Source: Naematelia aurantialba (Eukaryota > Basidiomycota > Tremellomycetes > Tremellales > Naemateliaceae). From it: a stretch of DNA of 64,000 bases. This document shows, piece after piece, positions 33,202-42,760 of this stretch. The position numbers and the translations under genes are program-made. The number at the start of each line of letters is the position of its first letter. Position 1 is the first letter of the stretch. The notes under the pieces are model-generated. The model ran no database searches. It saw only the letters and a list, made by a program, of their open reading frames with translations, and had not been told where the DNA came from. The stretch is taken from the NCBI GenBank assembly GCA_021527695.1, contig JAKFAO010000008.1, forward strand, positions 124,001-188,000. Reading direction: 5' to 3'.

Positions 33202-34860
33202 ATGAACAGTCTAACTGCGATCCTGCAGTCGCTCAACCTCAGCTCGAATCTGTTCGATTTCGCCACTCCTTCCGTCGACCGCTTCACCGCACCCTACTCT
33301 GAAGCGATCCCGCTCAGTGACCTCTCCCACTCAGCCTGCCGGAGAGGTCCGAGTTATGCGACTGAGACCAAGAGCATCCTCTTACCTCCACGGCATCCCG
33401 AGCCTACCTTCGAGACAGACATCACCGACGCATTCCGCCACGCCTGCCCGCGCGACACTGGTGCGCAGCCGCCGAATGGGACTCTGCCCGAGGCTGTATC
33501 CATGGTGACGACAAGGACGTTTCGGCGTATCGTGGAGACCGTGCCGGGACGGCTCGAGTCGCCCGCCCGCACGGCTGGATGCTCGACGCCGCCAGAGACG
33601 TCGCTCGTACGCCGCGTCCATGGCCGTGCCAGCCGTGAACCTACCCTGTTCGATCGCGTCGGTCGCCACGCGATCCGAGCGCTCCCCGAGCAGCGACGGT
33701 ACTTGCTCAGGCTGTCTCCCGTCGTCCGCATACCAGGGTCTGGCGAATACGTACATTCAGCGCTGGTGCGCCTGTCCTCGCGGTACACCGTCTGCTCGCA
33801 CGGGGCCGAATGGGCCCCGCTCACGCTGTACACCGGCAGCCGCGACGGCCCTGGCTGCACCGACACGCACGGCGACGCGGGCAGCGGCACGGGCGGCACA
33901 CTGGCTGGGCGGTGCTGCTCCAGGGGGTGGTTCCGCTCGACCCTCCGCCAGGCGATTGGCGACGCCCAGCGGTCGGGCGTCACGTCGTTCACTGTTCCGA
34001 TTGCCCTCGGGCCCCCTGGCGTCCACTACCCGGGGCTGCAGACGAACGCCACGGTGCATCTCACCGAACGGGTACTGACGCTCCGGCCGAGGGATCGCGT
34101 GGCCACTGACGGATGGGTGTACGACCTCGTCGTTCGTCCCTCTCCCTCCTCTTCGTCGGCTGCCACACCAGGTAGAACTGGCAGTACCGACGCGAGTCGG
34201 CTGGAGCTCACGTACCTGATCGGCCCGAGACCGTGCCTCGAAGAATCAGACATCACCACCCAAGTCCCTGCCCCGTACCACCCGCGTCCTCTCGCCGCAC
34301 GCGAAGCTGTGACACATCGCACAACCGCATCCGCGATCACATCCACAACCACAGCCGCACCCACAATCACATCCGCGATCACAACAAGCAGACCCGCGAT
34401 CAACACCAGCAGACGAGCGATCAAGTGGTCAGCGTCCGTGGAGCCGAGGCAACCCGAGCCGGGCTCCGACACAAGAACACCAACAAACACAAACACAAAA
34501 TCGTCAACGCCATCCTTCGCCACTCGCCGAAAGGGGCACCTGATGAATGAATATCCACCGGGAATCGGGGTCGAACGGAGGGTCGTCCTCCGCAAATGCG
34601 ACACCAGTATCGCCAGGGTCATGTTCGGTCGAGCGCCGCGGGAAGAGGTGCTTGCCGTCGAGTGGGTGAGAGCCTGCGAGGGATGTATCGCCGACGAGGA
34701 GAAGAACGAGCGACGCAACCTCGTAGACGAGGAGCGAGCTCGCCAGGAGGCTGAGCAGGACACCCAACAGGCGACCCAGCGTGGCGCGCAGACCAGCAGT
34801 ACGGCACGCAGACCCAGCAACACACCGCAGCAGAAGCCGGCGCACGACTGTGAGCAGTAA
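33202..34860 (+). CDS. Intronless orphan protein, 552 aa
   Basis: A single uninterrupted frame from ATG (context GAGACATGAACAG) to TAA, with no intron in a region where almost all genes have several. The N-terminus is MNSLTAILQSLNLSSNLFDF. The middle (about residues 160-340) looks folded, with stretches such as RLSPVVRIPGSGEYVHSALV and DRVATDGWVYDLVVRP. A Thr/Ile/Ala-rich repeat follows (SAITSTTTAAPTITSAIT). The end is charged and Glu/Arg/Gln-rich (EEVLAVEWVRACEGC, then EERARQEAEQDTQQATQRG), possibly a short coiled coil. No known domain is recognised. A TATA-like box lies about 190 bases upstream. It may be a lineage-specific gene or a retrocopy. The length of the frame and the placed start favour a real gene. 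Confidence 0.6.
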   Translation: MNSLTAILQSLNLSSNLFDFATPSVDRFTAPYSEAIPLSDLSHSACRRGPSYATETKSILLPPRHPEPTFETDITDAFRHACPRDTGAQPPNGTLPEAVSMVTTRTFRRIVETVPGRLESPARTAGCSTPPETSLVRRVHGRASREPTLFDRVGRHAIRALPEQRRYLLRLSPVVRIPGSGEYVHSALVRLSSRYTVCSHGAEWAPLTLYTGSRDGPGCTDTHGDAGSGTGGTLAGRCCSRGWFRSTLRQAIGDAQRSGVTSFTVPIALGPPGVHYPGLQTNATVHLTERVLTLRPRDRVATDGWVYDLVVRPSPSSSSAATPGRTGSTDASRLELTYLIGPRPCLEESDITTQVPAPYHPRPLAAREAVTHRTTASAITSTTTAAPTITSAITTSRPAINTSRRAIKWSASVEPRQPEPGSDTRTPTNTNTKSSTPSFATRRKGHLMNEYPPGIGVERRVVLRKCDTSIARVMFGRAPREEVLAVEWVRACEGCIADEEKNERRNLVDEERARQEAEQDTQQATQRGAQTSSTARRPSNTPQQKPAHDCEQ

Positions 34861-35146
34861 CAGCAGTGCCTCATCAGGATGGCCAAAAGACATGTGAACC
34901 GGAAGCTACCAAGGTGCAACTGTCTGTGCAATATCACACCGTCTCATCCTCCTGCCCTGCAAAGTAGACGTGTTTCAGATGCATTTTGTTCACAAGGACC
35001 ATTACATAGTGTCCGCATTCTGACATGTATACAAGCCCGTCCAAGTCCACTCGACAGCGTGTCGTGGACGAATGCTGCAAACAACTATCGCCTGCCCAGT
35101 GGCATTGACAGCTCGCTCCGGGCCAACCCGCGACGCTGACGCTCGG

Positions 35147-36677
35147 CTAGGTTGCCGTGTGGCCGCCGTCGACGACCAGGTCCGCGCCGGTCATGAACGA
35201 GCTAGCATCGGACAGCATGTACAGCACCGGCCCTGTCCGCTCATCAGCATCGTCCCAGCATCAGAGGACGAAAGGAAAGTAGCGGCTGGCATGCTACATC
35301 AAGAGCTGAAGGGCAGAGATCGATGGACCAGACGCACCTCTGAACTCGTCGGGCGTGCTGAGCCGCCCGAGCAGGCTGCCGCGATGCCATATCTCGTCGA
35401 GTTCGGGTTTCTGAGCCAGCAGCTGGGCCGTCATGGCAGAGCGGATCTGCGTCGTCAGCACCTGCACAGGTCTGCCCACAGAATATGTGCATGCGTTGCA
35501 GTACTCACGTAACCTGGTGAGAGGGACTGTGGAAGCGTCGATCAGCCCAGCTCAGACGCCAGTGGATGCGAGGCCAGCGAGCTCTCCTGCACTCACGTTG
35601 ACCCGGATGCCCTGCTTCCCCCACTCCATGGCCAGGTTGCGCACGAGCTGGATCACGCCTGCCTTGCTCGCGTTATACGCCGCACACTGTATCCCAAAGT
35701 TGGCGACGTGCCCACTCATACTGCCAGTCAACACGATACTCGCTCCATCCGCCCCGTCCACGTCTGCCGTGCTCTCCCGGCCCGCCGTGCTCTCCTGACC
35801 CGCCGAGCGCGCGCTCTGCTTCCGGCCGAGGTACTCGCGCGCAAAGGCCTGCGAGACGAAGAACGATCCGGCCACATTGACGTCTATGATGCCCCTGAAC
35901 TTGTCGGCGGGGAAGTCGAGCGCGGGCATGAGCAGCTGGATGCCCGCCGCGTGGAACATGCCGCGCACGGGCGCGGTCGCTGGCGCGGCCGCGAACAGCT
36001 GCTCGAAGAGCGCAGAGACGGCCGGCTGGTCGGTGATATCCAGAGAGTGGTAGGACAGCGTCAGGCCGTTCGCGGCCGCGACGTGCTGCGCGTCTGCCCA
36101 TGCCTCCGCGACCGGCTCGGCCGTACGGTCAATCGCGAACACGTTCGCCCCGGCCTCGAGCAGGGACTGCGCAATGGTCAGGCCGAGACCGCGTGCGGCG
36201 CCCGTGACGATGACCGTCCGGTTCGACAGCGAGAACAGCTCGGTCATCGTCTTTCCTGCCAACGGCGCTACAGGAGAAAGGCGGCGTCAGCTCAGCTCAG
36301 TTGCCGCTCAGGCTCCCTTGCATCGCACGCAGCCGAGCCCCAGCCACCGACCGACTCTGGCGCCAACGCCCACGCCCACGCCGGCTCATCACGAAATCTG
36401 ACCAGTCGGGCAACTTACGAGGTGGACCCCCTTCGCGGGGCTCTTCTGGCAAGCCCGACGTCTTCTTTTCGTCCTCCTTCGCAAACTCTGCAACCGGCTT
36501 CCCAGACTGCACGCTCCGATCCTCGTGCTCGGTGGGGTGCGTCGCCTTTGGCGTCGACGCTGGTGGCTTCTTGGCCATCCATCGGGTAGAGGTAGAAACG
36601 GCTCGAAAGGGCAGCGCCGCTCGAGGCAGCGGGGCCAGCGCGGCTGAGCGTATGCGAGGGACAAAGCGTAGTGACAT
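35147..36677 (-). CDS. Short-chain dehydrogenase/reductase with mitochondrial-type leader
   Basis: NAD(P)-dependent oxidoreductase of the classical SDR type. Exons, high to low: 36677-36419, 36267-35597, 35528-35511, 35446-35338, 35232-35147. They sum to 1143 nt (380 aa). The leader [20 protein letters not shown] fits a mitochondrial presequence. A charged linker leads via [16 protein letters not shown] to the Rossmann motif [17 protein letters not shown], then HAAG, Ser in VLTGSMSG, the catalytic [18 protein letters not shown] and the C-terminal [13 protein letters not shown]. Exon 3 is an 18-nt microexon (SLSPGY). Exon 4 could start further upstream at a weaker acceptor, but only the chosen join keeps frame and gives the family's SPGYIR. 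The insertion [20 protein letters not shown] before the catalytic Ser is unusual. The substrate is unknown. Fungal relatives are polyol or sorbose-type reductases. Confidence 0.88.
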
Positions 36678-37103
36678 GGTTGACGGCGGGTCGTGTGGGT
36701 TCAACAGACAGCTACGCCCGTCGCTGGGGGTTTATATGCTGTGTGCGCTGTCTCTCTAGGCAGGCATGTCACCGAACCCTTGCCAAACATGAAAAAATGA
36801 CGTCGTGATGTACAAGCTGCTGCTGATCGTTTCAAGGGGGGAGGGGAGGAGGGGGGGCTTGTGGTGATGCAATAGGCAATGGGCACAGCAGCCAACAGGG
36901 TCAAACACCGCTTGGGTTTGCTGGAACGCGCCGGACGATCGGTCAACTGCGAAAGGCGCAACTTACTGTTTCCCCCGCAGGTGGAGACAACCGAACACGG
37001 GTGGAGCCGGCGGGAATTGACAAGACAGCTGCGGCCACTTCCCCAGTCCTTTCTGTACCCTGGCCAGGAGAGGTAATGCACAATGCATGCAAAATGCTCT
37101 ACT
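36678..37103. other. Intergenic: uL24m 3' region / SDR promoter
   Basis: 426 bases between two minus-strand genes. A G-run (GGGGGGAGGGGAGGAGGGGG near 36835-36857) stands out. No exon is seen. Confidence 0.4.
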
Positions 37104-39221
37104 CTATGCGTCGCTAACTGGCTTGGTCTTGACCCTCGCCTTACTGGCTGGCTTGGGCATGACACTCGCTTCGCTGGCTGGCTTGAGAGCTCGCTGCTTG
37201 GCCCTGACCCTCGCCTCCACTCTGTTCAGCGCCACGTTGACTCCTCCCTTTGCAATGGGGTTGCCTTGGTACGGGCTGCGTATGTGAGGCACGGCAGGAT
37301 CCCCACCTCTGTTCGGTGCCGGCTTGCGAGACGGTGCACGTGCATCTGGCGGGACCACCATGTTCTTGCCGCGTTGGAGCTTGAGATGCCTCAGGCGTGT
37401 CCTAGCTAGCCGCTCTCGCTTGAGCCTCGCAAGACGCTTGCGTGACAACTCGATCCCGCGAGCATTCTTGACCCAGACGAATCGATCGCGCGTCTTGTCC
37501 AGTCGCACCACCTCGGCCGGCTCCAGCAGGTAGTCATTGACGATGCCATCCACCATGATATCCGCTTCCTTGAAACGGGTGAGCAGGATCCGCTTGGCGA
37601 GCTCGAGTCGGATTTCAGGCCACAGTCTCGCCCGCTCCGCATTGTAGCTATAGCCGCGCCTCCACATCCTCCTGGGCAGGTGTTTTGCCGCTGCGAGCTG
37701 CTCGTCAAACTCCTCCTCAGCCGTCTCGCGGACCTCCTTTGGCGTTCGTGGCGTCAGAGGCACACCTTCCAATCCTGTGATGGGCAAGTCCATGATCGCA
37801 CGCAGATCAGAGTCGCGTCCTCTAGCCTTCCACTCCTGAACCGCATCCTCGCCTGCTCGCTGCCGCGCCTTGGCTTCGTAAAAGTTCTTTGCGAACCAGT
37901 CGGCAGCGGCACTGAACTTGCCCCTCCGGTTCGACAACTCTTCGGAGAGATATAATGGCATGAGGTCGTCAATAAACGGGTCGCTTCGGCCATTGACGTC
38001 TGTAATATAGGCATCAGAGAAGACCTGATTCGTAGGTGCTGGAGCTCGTTCCGAGACGCCCAGTAGTGATGAGTCAACATTGGGATTCGCCGCAATCTCT
38101 TCTGGCAGTAAGAGCTGGAGGGTCGGCCGAGAAGACACCTCTGGGTTGGTATCTAGTGCACACGCTGTGGCAGATCAGCACAGAAACTAAGACAGCTCCG
38201 ATGATGTCAACTTACGTTTCCGAGGGGTAAGTCCACGTTCCTCTGGTTGGACCCAGTCAAGCAGACCGGTCGGCGGTAGCTCTTCGAGCTGGCGTGCCGG
38301 TCCTCGGAGAGACTTGTAATATCGTTCCCAGCGGTATTCAAACTTTCCCGACTGGCCTGTTCCATCGTCGCGTTGGTACACCTCTACGTGGCTGGTCTGG
38401 ATGCGACCCGCATATACATTCTCACTAACGCCATCAGCCATGGGTATCGATGGGTCGAGGCATCTGGGTGATGCTCACGCGGGATCATCAAAACTCGCGA
38501 CCTGCAGCTGCACGTTGGAGTAGTGGATTTGCCTCATTGGTGCCGGCGGGCGGGTGTATTTCTGATTCCACTCCTCTTGGTCCCGACGCGGCCACTTGTC
38601 AAAATCTGGTGGATTAGGGGGCTTGGCCGCGAGCACCTGTGAGCGTTTGTTCTGTGACTAGTCAGCCTACTGTCTACCCAAATAACAGCGTCAAGCTCAA
38701 CGCCGCCCGGCGTCGGGACGTACGGTGAGTTCAGTGAGGGTCAAGGTATTTCGTTTCGGGAAGATGCCGTCGACAGTGTACACCTTGTAGCCGGCCGCTT
38801 TTGATTGTGGGTCGATATATACATCGGCGTCCTTTCCGACGAGCAATCGCACTTTGTCCCCTGGGTGGATATTCCACTTTAGCAGCCGCAGCTTGGGGTT
38901 CACTTCTCGGCGCATTCCACCTCGAATCCACGATGAATTGGGACTGAGACCTATCAGCGCCAGTCACCCACGGAACAAATCCACGCACATCCGATCTCTC
39001 GCGTTGTTCCTCACACGCGGCTTTCCCTTCCAGTTGAATTTGGTCGCCTTGAGCTTGGCTATCCGATCTGGCGCATAGGGTCCTAGGTGTCCGAAATCTG
39101 GACGCCAGAGTCAGTAAAGTCACACAACAGGCGTGTGAGAAAAGGGCTCGCGTTTTGGAAAGTTGCTGGTCACCAGCGTAGCGATCTTCCCATCGAGCAT
39201 GCTCATGGCGGAGGCCGGCAT
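37104..39221 (-). CDS. MRPL40: Mitochondrial large-subunit ribosomal protein uL24m
   Basis: Component of the mitochondrial large ribosomal subunit. Resolved exons, high to low: 39097-38989, 38943-38724, 38651-38479, 38424-38216, 38140-37104. Phases agree throughout. The KOW core is LKWNIHPGDKVRLLVGKDAD with downstream GYKVYTVDGIFPKRNTLTLT. The N-terminal segment is APDRIAKLKATKFNWKGKP. A long C-terminal extension (over 350 aa) ends in a Lys/Arg/Ala-rich tail (RALKPASEASVMPKPASKAR), making the protein far longer than bacterial uL24 (~105 aa). The first exon is not settled: the ATG at 39221 (MPASAMSMLDGKIATLV) is the best candidate, but no standard GT donor there gives the phase needed at 39097. 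Confidence 0.85.
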
Positions 39222-40407
39222 GGTCGCCGACAGTGGAGCGCTCGAGGACTCGAGTCTACACAGCACAGACTGGTGAAGAGTACTCGAGGCGAAATCGAGC
39301 AACCGGGTCAAAACCCACAGAGGGAAATGACACGTCATGCATGTCACGTGTATTCTGGGCGACACAAAGGTCCCCGGCGGAGTCAACTTGCTATGGGGTG
39401 CTGCTATTCCCTTGTCCAATCATCCAAGCCTCTCACACACAACTTCTGGCCAGCAGGCGTAGGCCGCCCGAACCGCATGCCACCTCGAGGACTATCCGTC
39501 GTTGACCGCTTACATCGCGGGTTCATTTGGTGCACTCTCGGTCTATCGGTTAGTATCATCCCTTTGCCCCCCTTGCTCGTTATGCAGATCTCTGATCCGT
39601 TATCAAGGGCTATGGCATCTTTCTAGTCGGCCATGGCATGGTTACACGATATTTGAGGCGCAAAGAGGTATGTCACCCTAAACGACCTCGTGCTATATAA
39701 GACTCGTGCTTTCCGGTCGGGACTCGGCTCTTGGTCTTCCTGCTGATTTCCTCCCAAGGCGGCGCGGAACGGTCTCTTGACGGTGCGCAAACCACTTGCT
39801 TCATCGACGCCTATGCTGATCAGTGACTCCGCAGCCATCCGGGGGGCTTTTAACAGATGAAGCGGCAGCGGCAGATTCGCAAATACCCTTAGCACGATGG
39901 AATTGACAAGTTGCGACCCCGATGAGCATGGCCACATTTTATGTATCATCTACCATTGACCTTGAGTCTTTTGTGACCACGTCGGACTCGCCCCCGGACT
40001 CTTGTTGAACGAAGCGAGCCCAAGGCGGGCTTTTTGACGATTGCTAATCCTAAAGGGATTGTTCTGGTCCGGCCAGGCGAAATAGGTGTCTGCAATTCCC
40101 GATCTTCCCCTATGCAGCTGAACATGCCTTGGAAGGAATGACAGGTTTCTCGGACCCCATGGAACGCCCACATGACCATTCTAGACTGTCCTATCCCGTT
40201 CTCGCAGCTTATCCATCGCACTCCTTTTCGATGTCTAACCAGTAATCCGCAAGATTTAACCTACAGATCCCTGCCGGAGCGGCCAACGAGTGTCGCAAGT
40301 TGTGGACGGAGTATTGGGCGACTTCCGTGGTGCTCCCCAAACCAAGAGTGATCGAGAAGCGCAAGATTGAAGGAGAACAAAGGGCGGCGGCGTACTGATG
40401 AGGTAGA
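39222..40407. other. Divergent intergenic region, uL24m / surface protein
   Basis: About 1.2 kb between divergent genes. Nothing coding is supported. A short AT-rich TGCTATATAAGAC element near 39690 could be a core promoter. Confidence 0.4.
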
Positions 40408-42228
40408 ATGGCGACGGTTATTGACGATACGGACCCTAACTTCGGCTGGTTTGGCGATACTTGGCGAGTAGCCCTGCTTGTCTGGATGCGCCGCTGATCG
40501 TCTGGCAGGTCCACCAATCATACTGGTACGAATTGTGTTCTGTCACTTGGACAGTTGATCTGACGACTTTCAGCGGACAGCGCAACTGACCGGTATTTCA
40601 ACGGGGTGAGTGTGGAGACCGGCCCGATCTCCAGACATAACAGAGCGCTAACATCCCCTGACAGACCTTGTGAGCTGCTGCCCAGGGCCATGAGCTGTCT
40701 CTGATGCCTCCAAGCCACTCTAGTACGAAAGATGTGGGCGCACAGTCTCCCTGACGATACGCACAGGTGCTGACCAAGAAAGGGTGAATACGCCATTGTA
40801 GCTTGGCACGGCACGGACATTGTCATTTACGGCGCACGGCGAAACAAGTGAGCACTTTCATCCTCGCTTTCCATAGTGCCACCGTATCTCTCATTTGGCG
40901 TAGCTAACGCCGGTGCGTTTCAGCCATGTATGCATGCCTTCTGGTGCTGCGAGCGCGACTGTTCCTAGGAGGGGCTGACTTAGGTTCTGCCAGGGCATCT
41001 ACGGTATCTCCGTAGACAACGGCGCTGCGCAGTATTATTCTGGGTACTCTGGGGAAGCCGAGTTTCAAGCTGTGCTGTATGCCTCGTCGGGTCTGGCAGA
41101 GGGCGACCACAAGTTGAAGATATCCAACGAGAATGGGCAGAACATTGTGCAGTATCCGCAGTACGTCTACCTAGACATCGACGACGTCGAGGTCACTGGC
41201 TACCTGTACGTGCCGTTTCTTTCCATCACCCGCAACCTGCAATCCCCATCGAATGGCAGCGTGCAATCCCCATCTAACCGCAATCCACGGTAATCCCCAT
41301 CTAACCGCAATCCACGATAATTCCCATCTAACCGCAATCTGCGAAAATCCCCATCTAGCCGCAATCTACGATCTGCAAAGGGCGGATGAGCTGAGTTCGT
41401 CCGACCCGATAGACTGAGTGCTGCTGCCTTGTCGCCTGCGGATGCGGATCCGAGCGCTCAGGTCAGCACGTCGCCAGCGAGCTCCACGTCCTCCCAGACA
41501 CCCCAAGCGGCGTCCTCGGCGCAACCTCAGGGCGACTCGACGGCCCCGCCCCCCGCCTCGGAGTCTACGGCGAGCTCCTCGGCGTCTATCTTCGCTACGT
41601 TCTCTGCCTCGTCTTCCTCCCCTCCTTCTCCTTCATCAGCATCCGCTCCTTTATCGTCAGCATCCGCTGCCTCATCGGCATCTTCTGCGGTCGCTTCCGC
41701 CTCCTCGCCAGAATCTTCCTCCGCCTCGCCAAACTCATCCGGACACCAGTCAAGCGGAACCTCCGCTTCCGACACATTCGTTCCCTCCTTCGCTGCGCTC
41801 ACAAGCACCACACCCGTGCAGACTACCGGCACACCTCGAGTAGCCGGGCCGCTAGCGGGTCCGTCCGGCGCAAACACCGCGGGTCAAGGTGGCGTCGACG
41901 TCGCCGGTGCTGCCGCAACTAGCGCTGGCTCCTCACACCAGTCAGTACTGGCTCTCTCTCTCTCTCTCCGTCTCGTCCCAGCTGGATCACTTCACTCTCC
42001 GCTCGACACTAACCCGTGTGCAGGAGCACGATCATCGCCGTATCCGTGAGCATCATCGTAGTCGCTGTCATCGTCATCGCTACCGTGCTCGGTCTGTGGA
42101 CATGGCGGCGAAAACGAAGGCGCGCCGAACAGCAGCGAGACGACTTTACGTATACCCAGCCAGGTGTGTCTCTTCCCTCCCCTAAACGCTCCACCGATCA
42201 ATGCCCTCTAGAGTCAAGCCGAGTCTGA
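40408..42228 (+). CDS. Single-pass surface protein with Ser-rich stalk
   Basis: The start is probably at MATVIDDTDPNFGWFGDTWR (40408), typical of a widespread basidiomycete family with a beta-sandwich ectodomain, a Ser-rich stalk and one membrane helix. Later pieces fit it: DRYFNG (about 40600), TAWHGTDIVIYGARR (about 40800-40850), HGIYGISVDNGAAQYYSGYS (about 40990-41050), VLYASSGLAEGDHKLKIS and YLDIDDVEVTGY. After a repeat-bearing intron, a stalk of about 170 mostly Ser/Ala/Pro residues begins near 41420. The helix is TIIAVSVSIIVVAVIVIATV, followed by the basic stop-transfer RRKRRRAEQQ. The final exon gives ESSRV and a stop at 42228. Early exon joins (40470-40900) are not resolved, and no classical signal peptide is visible. 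Function is unknown. Confidence 0.7.
41236..41372. repeat. Intronic minisatellite (CCCCATCTAACCGCAATCCACG)
   Basis: Five to six copies of a ~26-base unit containing AATCCCCATCTAACCGCAAT, with point changes, lie in the intron before the Ser-rich exon of the surface protein. Confidence 0.85.
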
Positions 42229-42760
42229 TAACGACGTACTGTAGGTCGCTGGACCGAGTTGTGAAGAGCGCGAAGGCCCCACTTTATGTTTTCAAAAGCC
42301 GACATCCATCTGTAGATCACGTAGATTCCTAGTGCATCCATGCCAAATCATCGCAGCGTTGTATATATATACATGTATGACGTGAGATATGATCATAGTC
42401 AAGGACACTTTGCAGCTCGAGGCGAGCGGTATATGCGGAGGACTCGTACCCATGCGGATAACTCGACGCCGATTTGGTCGAGACAAGAGATAACAGTCCC
42501 GAAGGAGCGAGACACGATGGTACAACAAAACACCAACTACTCGCCTGTAAACTAGACTAGAGCCTCTAGGATCCCAAAAAATGCGACAGCGTTGAGGGAC
42601 ATCGTCTATGTCGTACGAGAAACATGCGAGAAACAATTTACGGACAAGAAGGCACACAGCCCTCAAAGATCACCTCGACGACAGCTTCGGCGGCGACGCA
42701 GTATTGGACCGAGGCTTTGGCTTCGGCGCTTCTGCACTTGGAATCAGTGACGTTGCGCGA
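42229..42760. other. Convergent intergenic region, surface protein / phytochrome
   Basis: 532 bases containing an AT-rich TTGTATATATATACATG element near 42360, likely within a 3' UTR. A possible extra terminal exon of the phytochrome gene (after an alternative donor near 42790) cannot be excluded. Confidence 0.4.

Noticed and set aside
36245..36262. Start of the SDR at the internal ATG 36247 or at TTG 36262
   Set aside because: A consensus donor (36418-36413) and acceptor (36270-36268) join this exon in phase to an upstream ATG exon with a mitochondrial-type leader, so the longer gene was preferred.
41418..41843. Arg/Pro/Leu-rich frame overlapping the surface protein stalk
   Set aside because: An out-of-frame reading of the Ser/Ala-rich exon.
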